From Kalaharituber pfeilii (taxonomy: Eukaryota > Ascomycota > Pezizomycetes > Pezizales > Pezizaceae), in assembly GCA_015179045.1 (NCBI GenBank), contig WHUZ01000057.1, forward strand, positions 1 through 64,000: a DNA stretch of 64,000 nt, written 5' to 3'. The notes below the pieces were generated by a model. It did no database searches. It was not told where the DNA came from and saw only the letters and a list, made by a program, of their open reading frames with translations. The position numbers were made by a program, and so were the translations under genes. Below, in pieces: positions 21,442-32,279 of the stretch; positions within the stretch are counted from its first letter, which is position 1; each line of letters begins with the position of its first letter.

Positions 21442-22832
21442 TTTTTTTTTTTTTAATTTCATTACTCGCATGCCGCCCTATGGGCTATGGCGAGGTATAT
21501 ATAAAAACTAGCACTAAGGAAAAAAAAAAAAAAAAACTGACTAAGGACTAAATACAAGTATTGCCCGCTGTTACTCCAACGTGATGCGGGTGAAAGGAGG
21601 TCTACCGAGCCTGCCTATTTCCTTCCTCGATTTGGCTCGTAGGTCTCTGTCCGTAACCATCGTCCCCCGAGTCTGACCTTCCCAGCAGCCTTCGGTGTCT
21701 CTAAATACAATATCACCGAGCTTGTCTTTTTCTCTTCCTCCATCAATATTGTCTTTTTCCGCAACCATCGGATGCCCGTAGTCTTGCCTAATTCCTTATT
21801 GTCTGTCTCCAGCCATCTCCTGACCTTTTCTAAGTCTCTTCTCAGGGCGACGCCGTGTATCACGACGCCGTGTTTTGTGGTCAGGGGTTGTCTGTTGTTC
21901 TTGGGACGGGGGGTTGCGGTCTTGGGGCGGCGGGGCTGTGGGTCTCTCGGTGTTGGTTCGGGGGTCGGGGGTCGGGTGGGGGCGGCTGGGGGGGCCACCG
22001 TGTTGACCGGAGGGGAGGTGGCGATTCTCTTGGCTTCTTTCTCGTTCAGCTGTCTTTTTTCTTGGTATGGCTCTTGCGGCGACGGCTGTCTGCCTTTCCT
22101 CTTCCTCGTTTGGGTCGGAGTCTTGGGTGCTACTGCCTCGGGGAGGGGTTCCTCCGACAGTAGCTCGTAGTATTGGAGACCGGGGGTTTCTGGTTTGGGG
22201 TCTTCCGGTTCTGTGTCTATGTGTGTCACGTGGCTGAGTGACATGGGTGGTGGTGGCGTTGGCGCGGTGTCGATACACGTGATGGGGCTGAGCCCCAGTG
22301 TCTGTTGTGGTGGTGGCGGTGGCAGTGTTGGTGTTGGTGGTGGCGGTGGTACGGGTGGTGCGAGGCAGATTTCGGGGTGTGTTGGGTCATCCGTAAAGGT
22401 GACGCCAAGATAGTCTCCTTTCTCCGGCTCGTCAGTGGCGTTTGGCCCGTAGTAGTAGTGTTTCCAGTATTCGGCGAGGGTCCTGAAAAAGGTTTCTCGT
22501 CCCAGGGCACCGTGATGGGCCTGGTGGGTCGCGGTGGGAATCCTCCCCTCCGTGGCATGTCTTTGTCTTATTGGCTGTTGTCTGCTTATCGGTGGGTGTT
22601 TCCTGGTGCTTGGCGCCGGGGTGGTGCGGTCGATGTGGGTGGCAACGGTGGTGGTGAGCTGAAAGATCCTCGAAATTTTACCCCTGGGGGGAAATTTGCA
22701 TTGTCGGGTATTTAGGAAAGAAAATTAGATCAAAAGACTCAGCTCGTCGAGAGCTTTCGATCTATGTAGGTTTCAGCGGGGGGGACGTTGTGGTTGTGGA
22801 GTCGCTTCCAAACGCTCGTCCTGAGGTGTTGC
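21442..22832 (-). mobile_element. ORF1-only retroposon (copy 1)
   Basis: About 1.39 kb. Poly(A) and A hairpin at 21442-21500, a short 3' UTR, then an ORF1-type frame with no endonuclease or polymerase. The 5' region (CACCTCAGGACGAGCG ...) is shared with the copy at 57832-59204, which fixes the 5' end near 22832. No target duplication was found for this copy. It lies inside the Plavaka element. Confidence 0.8.
21615..22560 (-). pseudogene. ORF1-like protein of the ORF1-only retroposon
   Basis: N-terminal block TLAEYWKHYYYG, a long Pro-rich linker, then a C-terminal block with VVIHGVALRRDLEKV, IRWLRKK, KKTSS and VRLGGRWLR...YEPNRGRK before the stop. The C-terminal block resembles the RRM-like nucleic-acid-binding part of Tad ORF1 proteins, but the protein ends before the CCHC knuckles that normally follow. 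At least one frame change lies in the Pro-rich linker. The presumed role is RNA binding in a retroposon particle, by analogy only. Confidence 0.6.
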
Positions 22833-22834
22833 CA

Positions 22835-23773
22835 ATCCTTCGAACCATTAGGAGTATGGGCTCCAAATGACTTAAGGAGAGTTCCGTAAGTTTCTTCAAA
22901 ATTGTCAGATTCTATCGGACAGAATATGTCGGATTTTAACTTGCCTGCGGCAGTACGATACTTAAATTCATTCCTGCTTGATGGTATACATACTCCAGAT
23001 TTCCAAGCATCCAGGCAGTGGTACAGCGCAGCGCATACCAAACAGATAAAGATCCCATTGATAGAATCGAAAAACGTAGGATCTATGATCCCTCGCATCC
23101 TTGGACATGCAAAATACTTCTGGTAAATGACTTCTACAATTTCCTTCGCACGGAAGTGTCCTTGTAGTGTCTACATTCCGACACGGTTTGTCAGTTTCCT
23201 CAATGCCTTGATACTTTCATGAAATTTACTTACTGCTCTGGTTTCCTCCTGGCAGATATACTGATAATTTAACATCAGTATCTTTACCTGCTGAGCAATT
23301 TCCTCTTTACTCAGTGTATTGACTTTATACAGTATTGTTACTGAGGATCGGCAGGCTGTAATAAGGTGAGACCTAGTACGTGAATAAACAGATTTTAACT
23401 TAGATAATGTGTCAGTCTTTGACTTCCAGAATAGTTATACATGGATTGGATTTCATACATATGATTCTACTGCCTTGACACGTGGTAAGTACTGTTGCAA
23501 ACTATCCTGGGCCTTTGCCCATGAATTCACTATTAACTGAACCACATCAGCAGCTGGTAATAATGGGCCCTCGAAGAGCGTAAAGTGTCTGATTTGTTGT
23601 TCTGCATGAAAGGTTAAGCCCCGTAATCTTTCAGGAATGGCGATTACACTGCGTGTCTTTTTTCCACTATATGAGATCGGAAGTAATGCATCAGTTGCAT
23701 CATTTTCACCAGACTCTGGGTCTTGATTTTCCGCATCAGAGTCAGCTAAGATGCTAGTGTCCTCCTGAGTCAT
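22835..23773 (-). pseudogene. DUF6532-like gene carried in the Plavaka element
   Basis: Minus-strand frames read from an acidic start (TQEDTSILADSDAENQD) through RLRGLTFHAEQQIRHF, VYSRTRSHLITACRS, KVNTLSKEEIAQQV, YFACPRMRGIIDPTFFDSI, LVCAALYHCLDAWKSG and FEETYGTLLKSF. That order of blocks fits DUF6532, a fungal domain of unknown function often found in repeat-rich regions. Several stops or introns break it (near 23450 and 23160), and the ORF1-only retroposon ends beside its 3' end at about 22832. The family call is from memory of the pattern and should be checked. Confidence 0.5.
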
Positions 23774-24358
23774 AGTTTAGGTTAGTTGTTGCTTTACCAA
23801 TAGATAAGTATCTACTAACCTCACTATCATTAGCTGCAAAAGTTACTATTCTAGTACATTTTTTTATGGCGACCATTGCGAGCACTGGTATCCTTTCTCT
23901 TATGGGAACTTGATGTTCCCATCACACTTGAGGATTGCGAGGAAGGTGCACAGCTTCTCATTGCTAGATGTGAGGGTACAGTAATACTAGATGAGGTACG
24001 GTGAAGTAAAGATGATGAGGTGACAGGACCAGCAGTAGTGAGGAATGGGAATAAGTAATATATTTCTTAGGACGGTGGAAGGGCAGGGAAGGATCACTTT
24101 TATAAGAATTAGCAGGTATATTTTGGCCCCTTTTATGTTTACATTTATCTAATAACGATAAACTAATGCTATATGAGTAGATAGAAAACCTATTCAAATC
24201 CTGTTTTTTGCTTGATTCAGTTACCACGTATATGTTTTACTCAACCGCATACTCCATGCTCTGATATCAATCCGCCGGATCCCGATTCCGACGGATCCCA
24301 ATTCCGTCGTGTCAAAACTGTTGTTCGATGCCATCTATCAGTTCACGCACACATTGGC

Positions 24359-25600
24359 CTATGGATTGGCAACATCCCAATCTGCCTTTGCTTTTCTAAG
24401 ACCCAGTCTTCTAGATGCAGCTCTGCTACGGCCAGCTGCCCTTTGTGCATTGAATTCAGTTAACCCTGCTGAAGCATATGGGCGCATTTCGATGACTTGC
24501 CCTCCAGAGACAGGATCCAGATGCTGCATATATAGCCATTCTTCGTCATCGCTATCAATAATATTCACCTATTGACCATGTATTCCAACATGTTTGTTCT
24601 TCAATGTTGTTAATAATGCCTGCTGTCGAGCGATTCTTTTCCTGACCTGCATTTTCCTGTTTTCAAATCCGGCATCTGTTTTAGGCATAACTCTCTTTGC
24701 CCCACCATTTGCTAACCTAATGAAGGTGTCTGAATCTTCAGCTGGATCATTATACTCCTCCAATACAAAGTGGTCAGCAGCAAAGTATGGTTGGCCATCA
24801 AGTGGAGGAGTATCAGCTCATCCATTGTGTTTCAGTACAACCTGGAGAGCTATTGGCTTGCTAGCCATGTCTTGAAGAAAAGCTGCGAATTCGGCATCTG
24901 TTGTAAGGCGTTCTATATCTGCATTTGGATTGACTACAACTCCAGGCCGCAGCAGAACCATGCAACCGTAGATTGCCCTAATAGATCGTCCTGCAGGAAT
25001 CTTACTCTTGACTCCTTTGTAAACCTCCTCTAGACTTTTGGTGGGAATAATAAAACAAGCTCTGTATTTACCAGTGAGATCCCATTTGCCCCATCGTACA
25101 GGCTGTGGAGCCACAGCACCGGGGTCCGCGTTTGTTGCAGTATAGCAAGCATTATCTGAAGGATCAATAATATAGACGAGTACTGAAGGCCCATTTCCGA
25201 CGTCTACAATTGAAGCTCCGACGTAATCAACAAGTGTGCGATCGGCGGCACGATCAACCCCAGCAGCAGCTTCTCTAGCATTTTGTTGGTTCGCTGCATT
25301 CACGGCTAATTCTAATTGTCTGTGCCGGATTTTCTTGCAAGTATCTTGACAGAGCACATCAAGAGCGTTTTTGGCTTCTTTCTGCCTGACTTGATTGGCT
25401 TGGAGATTTAACAGTTCAAGCCCAGAGGCTGGGATTCCGGGGATTGTGGTTGCATGTGCTAATACTACTGCCCAGCGTGCTGCCCCTGCACTGCGGGGCC
25501 ATGAATATTATTGACCCTACAATGAGCGGCTATTGCTTCTCGCCACTGCTTATAGGTGGGATCACGAGCCGCCCAACCAAGAGTCAGTTTTGATTGACTG
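24359..25600 (-). pseudogene. Unrecognised gene in the Plavaka element
   Basis: Frames 25357-24818, 24763-24569 and 24568-24359 follow one another on the minus strand, separated by single stop codons. A TGA at about 24818 reads straight on into PPLDGQPYFAADHFVLEEYND, and a TAG separates the last two blocks. Visible features are an Ala/Gln-rich helix (NAANQQNAREAAAG), a beta-rich middle (SVLVYIIDPSDNACY ... PVRWGKWDLTGKYRACFIIP) and a basic C-terminus. No family recognised. It may be the 5' part of the DUF6532-like gene or a second passenger. Confidence 0.45.
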
Positions 25601-26499
25601 ATCTGCTTTGCATAACTATTAATACAAACTAGTATTAATTCAGATTAGTGGTTGTTTCTGTCACTACCAGTAGGTTTCGGACTCACAACGCTGGCAGATG
25701 AATAAGACTTGTGACGTCAGAGTTGTAGATTCGGTACGTTAATCCGGTATGTTTTGAATCGGCACGTGAATTCGGTACGTCGGAATTTCAACTCATGGGG
25801 TAGCAGAGCTTTTGAAGGCAAATTTCCTATTCTGGACAAGAATTGTTTGGGATACTCTCGGAGTGAATGAATCACTTAATGAGTAATAGTAGACACTGAA
25901 GTTGGTTGACAGATATGTATCTAATTGAGTGAAAGTTCTCTCTGATGCTAAAAAACACTTGTAAAGAGAAAATGCTGGTTTGATACTTGTGAGGTATCTT
26001 AACACTAGCTATTATATATGTTTAATAGGTCATATGGCATTGTTTTCTTTAATATAGTAGATGTTTCGATGATAAAGCTTCAGATCATACTACGTTTTCA
26101 ATTCCAATACTATGGCCAAAGGAGTGCACCAGAGCCCTGGCGAACTTACCTAAAGAAGCCTAGACTTTTCTAATATGTTTTAGTAGTTTTCCGACATACG
26201 GACGTAGTTAGTCGGAATATGAAATTTTGCCGTTTGCAACTGCCTGCCATAAAATTCTTTACTACAAAAATGCATCTCATCCTGCTGTTCTCGTGCCCAG
26301 ACTCTCTTGGCACGCTTAAATAATTCGCGAAAGGAAGAGACCAAGCATGAGAACATGGTACCGCTAGTAATGATGTACTGGTTGTATTCTTTATTGTGGT
26401 TTGCAATAGAAGCTACGAGGGGTAGTGCAACCAGACTACAAGAGGTTCTATGCAACTAGTACTGTCTTCAGCTCAGTCACCTTTAAATTCCCTATTAAT

Positions 26500-29400
26500 A
26501 TGATGAATTCCTTTATGTCAAGCTGCCCTTTATGCCGTCTTCGCTACAGTTCCGCAGGAGCGTACACTAACCATCTCAGAAAATACCATCCAGAATATAC
26601 TATTCTGGACAGTTCTCGGCGCTCCTTGAAACGACCACAATCCGACCTTACACATCCGTTATCCAATAACCGGAAGTTAATTGCCAAACGTACCGGTGAG
26701 GAGTTAGAGCAACGTATTATGATGTATTTTATGGATTTTCCGGTAGAGATTGGAGACGGTGAAAACTCTCACTCAACTGTTGAATCTCTTACAGCCTCTG
26801 TCTCCCAGTCTTCTACCTCACAGTCCACCTCCGAACAGTCTACTTCTGAGCAGTGCACCTCCAAACAGTCCACTTTCAAAGAAGTTTTTCCTGTAGAGTC
26901 CAAGGCAGGAGAGCCCATAGGGGTGCATCTTTTTCAAAGGCAACGCAGTTCAACACACAACTTCTTTCAACCATTTGTCAGTCCTCTTAGTACGTTTTCT
27001 CTACATCTCACATGTTCCCAAGCAACAAATTGATGAGTTCTTCCGAGAGAACCTTTTCCCAATCCCCCCTGTCAGTATTCCAACATCCAGTATCTCCTTC
27101 CAGTCAGCACATTCTCTCTGCAATCAGATAGACAAAATGGATACAGAACTTCAATGGCATGAAGGGACTGTTGATTTTAGACTTGCTCTGGGCACAGAAT
27201 TCTATTATCGACATATTATTGATTGCATCAAATATCTGCTGAGGCAGAAAATGTATGCAGATTTCCTGGTCTGGGCTCCTGTTAAGGAACAAAATGCTGC
27301 TGGTGAGCGAATTTACCATGAAATGCATACTGGAAATTGGTGGTGGAAAACACAAGTAAGTAGATCTTGCATTACAGACTTTTCCGGCATTAATTGTATA
27401 TGTACGAGGAACTTCCGGTCGGAAGTACATTAGTTCCAATCCTTCTTGCGTCGGATGGAACACACCTCACAAACTATTCTGGAGACAAGAAAATTTGGCC
27501 GGTATATATGAGTATAGGAAATATAACTTCAAGTGTGCGGAACACTCCAAGTATGCATGCTTGGATTCCAATAGCTATGCCACCAACTATACCAAAGCGA
27601 GTCAACCGCATTGTAGGATACTCTATTGGGACACAGGAGGAGGAATCACTACAAGTCATCCATGATATTCTAACCCATATCCTCCACCCACTCACTGACA
27701 TGAAATGTCAAAAGGGAATTGAAATGATATGTGCTGATGAACAGGTTCGTCTTTGTTTTCCTCGTTTATGTTGCTGGCTAGCAGATCATATGGAAAATGC
27801 AATTTTGCATGGCATCTATCAGACTGTCTGTATTTCATGTACTGTCCCTGCCAAAGCACTCGGAAATGGCGACAAATATCCGGATTGTGACCATCAGAAA
27901 TATGCGGACGCATACAAGAATTCCGACACTAAAGGTCTTCATTCCGACGGAGTAAAATTTGTTAATAACGCACTCTGGACACTACTGATCGCACCTCCGG
28001 ACCTAGTAAGAGGTGATTTGCTTCACAATATTTATTTGGGGATTCTTGAACATATGATGGGTTGGATACAGGAATTCCTTACCCACCACAATCAGCTTGT
28101 CGCATTTGACTTCATATGGAAAAGACTCCCTCCCTATCCATCATTCAACCCACCAGGTAAAGCATACCGGTCCATCACACAGTGGACTAGCAAGGAACTC
28201 CGGAATGTCGGAAAGGTTATTTTGGCTTCGTTTGCAGCTGCATTACGTCGGACTTCCGACCAGGAAAGACCCACTAGTGAACAGATACAGGAATTCCACC
28301 AGGCAATACTTTGTATCTGGTATCTAACAGACTTTTGCTTAATGGCACAGTATAAGGTCCATACTAGCAGCATTATAGGATATATGAACTACTACCTCCA
28401 GTACTTCCATCGCTATAAAGATATCTTTCTCCGATACCGTGCACCCAAGGCTTCAAAAGATGAAGCAGCAATTGCACATCGTCAGCTTACAGCAGAACAC
28501 CGTCTCCAGAATATGGAAAAAGAGGAAACTGCGACAGTGCGCAACCTCAAAAAGAAAGAAAGCTTAGTTGAATGGCAGCATTTAGTAAAGGAAATTCTGG
28601 AACAAAAGTCTCATTTTAATTTTCCGAAAATTCACCTTATCTCACATTTTAGTGATCAGATATCCAAGTATGGATCCTTGCCTCAATACTCTACCGAGAT
28701 TTGCGAGTCCCTGCACAAACAGTTGAAACAAGCATACCATCGCAGCAATAAGGTTGATGCCATGCCGCAAATTCTCCAAACGTACACTCGAAGTCACGCA
28801 TTTGCAATGCGTGACAAAAATATTTCAGCTTGGTCAAAGGAGTTACCGGAGGTCAAAAATCAGATTCGCAATGTCATAAAGCCGACGTAGCAAGTCCGGA
28901 ACCTCCGCAAGCCTGTCTTGAAGGGCAAGAAAAGCCCCGAGAGACTATATTCGCTTAAGCTTATTGCTACCACGTATGCTTGTTCAGATCTTATTCAACT
29001 GGTATGGAAATACCTGCAACAAACATTGAGCTACTCTGAATCACAGGTGGAAGTATTAATTAACAGTGACTTATGCCGTGTATACAATACATTGCGTATT
29101 TCTATAGCTGATATACAAAGCTCAGATGGTTACATTTTGCATAATATTCGAGCTACAGGTCCATACAAATTTCGGAATCGTGCAGTGAGATCTAATTGGG
29201 CATGGGTACGTGATCCAGGTTTAAAAAATTCAATTAATGGACGTCGTCCAGCAAAGATAAAGTTATTTTTTGAACTTCCATTGGAGCCAAAAAAATTTCT
29301 TTCTTTAGCATATGTTTGTCCACTGGAATGCATTGGAAGTCGGATACCAAATGGACCTGAAGGGATGGTAAAGGTCGGATTGCCCCAAAACCCTATCCAC

Positions 29401-29529
29401 AGAATTGTACCTGTTACTACTATTGAGGGAATGGCACACTTGGTAGTTTTGGAACCTGAAACTCGATGGTATGTAAATAACCGCATCGATTTTGTGACTT
29501 GGCAAGCTTTATATGATAGTCTTAGTTAG
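26500..29529 (+). pseudogene. Plavaka transposase, nearly intact
   Basis: Plavaka transposases (a CMC-related family) carry out cut-and-paste transposition. The start (MMNSFMSSCPLCRLRYSS) has a C2H2-type finger (CPLC ... H ... H). From 27000 come the usual blocks: VPKQQIDEFF, FYYRHIIDCIKYLL, MHTGNWWWKTQ, then STLVPILLASDGTHLTNYSGDKKIWPVYMSIGN, which is diagnostic when taken in short pieces (LLASDGTHLTNYSG, WPVYMSIGNI). Further on are LLHNIYLGILEHM, HLISHFSDQISKYGSLPQYSTE and the C-terminal domain (ISIADIQSSDGYILHNIRA ... RWYVNNRIDF). Defects: a frame change near 26975, a possible 53-bp intron at 27356-27408 with a weak acceptor, and one in-frame TAG at 28888-28890. Otherwise open, so inactivation is recent. 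Confidence 0.85.
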
Positions 29530-30332
29530 ATAATGTGGGAATTAGGAAGGAGACTCTGAGTACGGATTGGAGTAGGAGTACAGATGGGACTATGGATAGG
29601 AGGAGTACAGAGTACAGATAAAAGGAGTATGGATGGATTTAGTTTATTTTCTTAATTTTCCTAAGTTAATAGTATATTTGTTCTTTGTTGTATATTTTCT
29701 CACTTGAGTTGATTCATATTCATTCTGCGGGTAATGAATCAAGTGACAAGACGAAAAAAAAAAAATTAAAATGGATTGCTCCAGTTCCACTAAAATTTAA
29801 TCATATGGAACAGTCCATCTCAGGGAGAGCCGGACAACCCTCTTCCCCTGTTCAACTTAACCCTCAATTCTATCCCTCTCCATGGCGCTTTTGGTTACCT
29901 CCATCGCTGGAGACCACTGCTTTCCACTTCAGCCAAGGCATAGTAGGTCAGTTCGAACCTTGGCAAAAGTTAGAAACTGTTGAACCCATGGGCAGCAACA
30001 CACATTTCGCAGCGCACCTTCGCAGCGCAATTTCGCATGCTAAATTAAAATGGGTCTTCAATTCATCTTTATGAAGTAACAGACTTTGCAAGTCGGATGC
30101 TAAATTTACAAGGTCAAAAATGTTTTTGGGCGCCATGGCGGGCTCATGGCATACAGTTGTCGCCCAGACTCAGTTTTACGCCCGCACTACAAAATGACGC
30201 CATTGAAGGCAGGGTTCACTTGATGCGCGCCATGGCGCTGCGAAGAGGCGGGATGCATCCAGGGTGCATAGGGCGCTTGGGGGGTATTCAGCCCCCCGGG
30301 TGCTTCAGGGCGATTTTCCGTTTTTGCTGATG
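29530..30332. other. Right arm of the Plavaka element
   Basis: Non-coding. It includes a purine-rich repetitive stretch (AGTACGGAT/AGGAGTA units, about 29550-29640) and, near the end, repeated GCGCCATGGCG-like subterminal motifs (about 30130 and 30225) that also occur at the left end in the form GTGCGCCATG. Confidence 0.55.
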
Positions 30333-30490
30333 TTGGAGGCCTTGCTGTGGCGAGACCCGCGGACACGCCGCAGGGAGGCCGCTGGAGACATGGTAGAGGC
30401 CAGGTATGAATCCCAGGCTCTTCTCATTCCAACCTATTCCATGAACCTGCCTGCTAATATCGTTGCTTCAGAATCTCATTGTTGAAAATA
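30333..30490 (+). pseudogene. Membrane-protein family, 3' part of copy 2
   Basis: Encodes LLEALLWRDPRTRRRE then GDMVEAR and the CCAG/GTATG splice donor, matching the end of the gene at 14678-15574 and its downstream sequence. It is the continuation of the pseudogene that stops at 19211. Confidence 0.8.
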
Positions 30491-30559
30491 GCATAGTAGA
30501 AACTTCCAGCCTTTCCACCACGTTCTGTTTCCTCTATTTTAATGTCATTCTGTAATGTT

Positions 30560-31042
30560 CTATATCCTCTTTCTATATTCTATTTCTAGTTTCCTCAGAA
30601 ATTCCTCCTGTACATAGGTTGAACTTCATTCGAGCAGAGCTTAATCGATTGAACTTCTTATTCCTTTCTCTAACATTCATTCCCTCTATGACGATACTGG
30701 CTCCCATTTGCCGATAGTAAGCACGTATCCTTCGCATCAATCGTGCTCTTTCATGGCTGCCACAACTTGCCATAACGCCGCAGTGTAACCATATGTCAAC
30801 AACCTCAAGATTTCTAAAATTATCCCCGTCACTTTAACTGTATTGTGCACCGAGGGGTATACTTCTCTCCCCACCGTGACTCAAATACTACCGCCCAAAT
30901 TGTGACATGGGTCACTATTAGAGCCTGATTGACGGTGTGCTGCCAAGAAATAATAGCAAAGACGGCCAAGCCAAGGCAGAGGCAGAAAATGATAGTTTGG
31001 GCACGAGAACAAGAAACTGCAGCGGCGCCGGGGACACAGTGA
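30560..31042 (-). pseudogene. Membrane-protein family, fragment (copy 4)
   Basis: 30700-30960 aligns with 15010-15200 of the best copy (AACCTCAAGATT.., CCAAATTGT..) in the same orientation, with many changes and no open frame. It lies tail-to-tail with copy 2, as copy 3 does with copy 1. Confidence 0.65.
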
Positions 31043-31044
31043 GG

Positions 31045-31098
31045 TTTTTTTTCCCCCTCAATACCATTGCTCCTATACCGCCCTACGGGCTATGACGA
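31045..31098 (-). mobile_element. LINE-A tail, degenerate
   Basis: T-run followed by a diverged A hairpin (CCGCCCTACGGGCTATGACGAG on the plus side, in pieces). Very short; no clear duplication. Confidence 0.6.
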
Positions 31099-31737
31099 GA
31101 GAATATGCAAAAGAGATAAGGAACTACAGTCAGGAATTTGCTCACTCCAAAGACGTGAACCCCAATTTCCTCTTTCCTCAACATTTATCCGTTCTTCAAC
31201 AGGAAGTTCTAGTTTTGCCCTCTCCTGTTCTGAATGGTTTTCTTTGGCTCTGTTTACGCTTTCTATATCATACAGAATATGCAAACCGCAATTTTGATAT
31301 TCCTTTAAGGCCATCAGGATAACAGGGCTACCAGGTTAGTTGGTTCACTGCTCCCCGTACACATCACGACAATGTTCACGTTTCGTTTCTGAACTTCTCA
31401 CATGTCCTACTCTGGCTGCGGCAGGGCACACGTAGCTTTGAGCACCGACAGCCAGATTCTTCCCCCTAACTGGTAGGTGCGAATTCAAAAGTCCAATCTA
31501 CATCAACTGCTTCCAAAACAACCTGGGGTATACCGTTTTCAGTTATTGTCTTTTTGAAGGAACTTGGATCTGAGCAGTAACGCACCAAGTGATATCAGCG
31601 CTGAGCGCGCGTTCCGTAGGGCGCGCTAAGTGTCAATCGCCGAAACGAGCTCCCTCAAAACATCCTTCACTTGGTGAATGACGACTCTTTCTGGTTCAAT
31701 TGTTGTAGCCCGCTTGCTGTATTTACATATTATTATT
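31099..31737. other. No recognisable gene
   Basis: Several short frames with no family features. An inverted GCGCGC..GCGCGC stretch lies near 31605-31627. Confidence 0.35.
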
Positions 31738-32250
31738 ATTATTAATTTTTTTCTAAATCACATAACCCCGCTTGCAGCACGAAGCCATGGCAGGGTCCCT
31801 GTACAAGCCCTCCTAGTCCGGAGACAGGCTCGAAGAGAAAATTATAACTACATGAGCTTCTCGCCGGCCTCCTCCCCCTGCCCTCTACCACCTAATCCCG
31901 GAAAAGAAACTCTCCAACTCACCCCACTCCTCCCCATTCTCCGCTGTCTGTCTCCAATTCCTCTCTGTGTCCTCCCATTCTCTGAAACCTTCTAATCGAT
32001 TCCTTTGTAAACTGCACTGGAAAGCTAAGTCCTCTCCCATCCACTTTTCTGACTCCACTACTCCCAACTTCTTCAGCCACATTCTACACCTCCTCTTCTC
32101 CAAGCATATGGCTGTAAAGGTTGGACACCGCCACTCTGTTCCACTTCATCACCTTCCCTCCCCTATGTCCCTTTACCTCCCTCTTTATAGACCCGTCTGG
32201 TTCCTGATCTGTCTACCTTCCCTCAATGCCCTCCGCTGCTGCCGAACCAT
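31738..32250 (-). mobile_element. LINE-B 3' end fragment
   Basis: B terminus with an ATT-rich tail, 3' UTR and the C-terminal zinc-finger region (LAFQCSLQRNRLEGFREWED ... SFFSGIRW) matching the copies at 280 and 9001. Truncated near 32250. Confidence 0.8.
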
Positions 32251-32279
32251 GATCTCTGACCAGTAGCCGTCGAAATGCT

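Larger units (their letters stand above)
19212..30332 (+). mobile_element. Plavaka-type DNA transposon, 11.1 kb, with nested LINEs
   Basis: Inverted ends start CATCAGCAAAAACG (left 19212, right inverted to 30332) and remain alike for about 25 bp, through TCGCCC. The subterminal motif GCGCCCTATGC occurs at both ends in opposite orientation. The flanking DNA is one pseudogene cut in two: left part ...GGTAATT at 19211, right part TTGGAGGCCTTGCTGTGG from 30333. Joined with one TT, they match the intact paralogue. Inside are a Plavaka transposase (26500-29529), minus-strand DUF6532-like and unknown frames (22835-25600), and LINE insertions at 20248-21217 and about 21442-22832. Without these LINEs the element is about 8.7 kb. 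A 2-bp duplication fits CMC-type elements but is too short to be decisive. Confidence 0.8.

Noticed and set aside
22195..22715. Gly/Trp-rich plus-strand frames
   Set aside because: Antisense of the Pro-rich linker of the ORF1-like gene.
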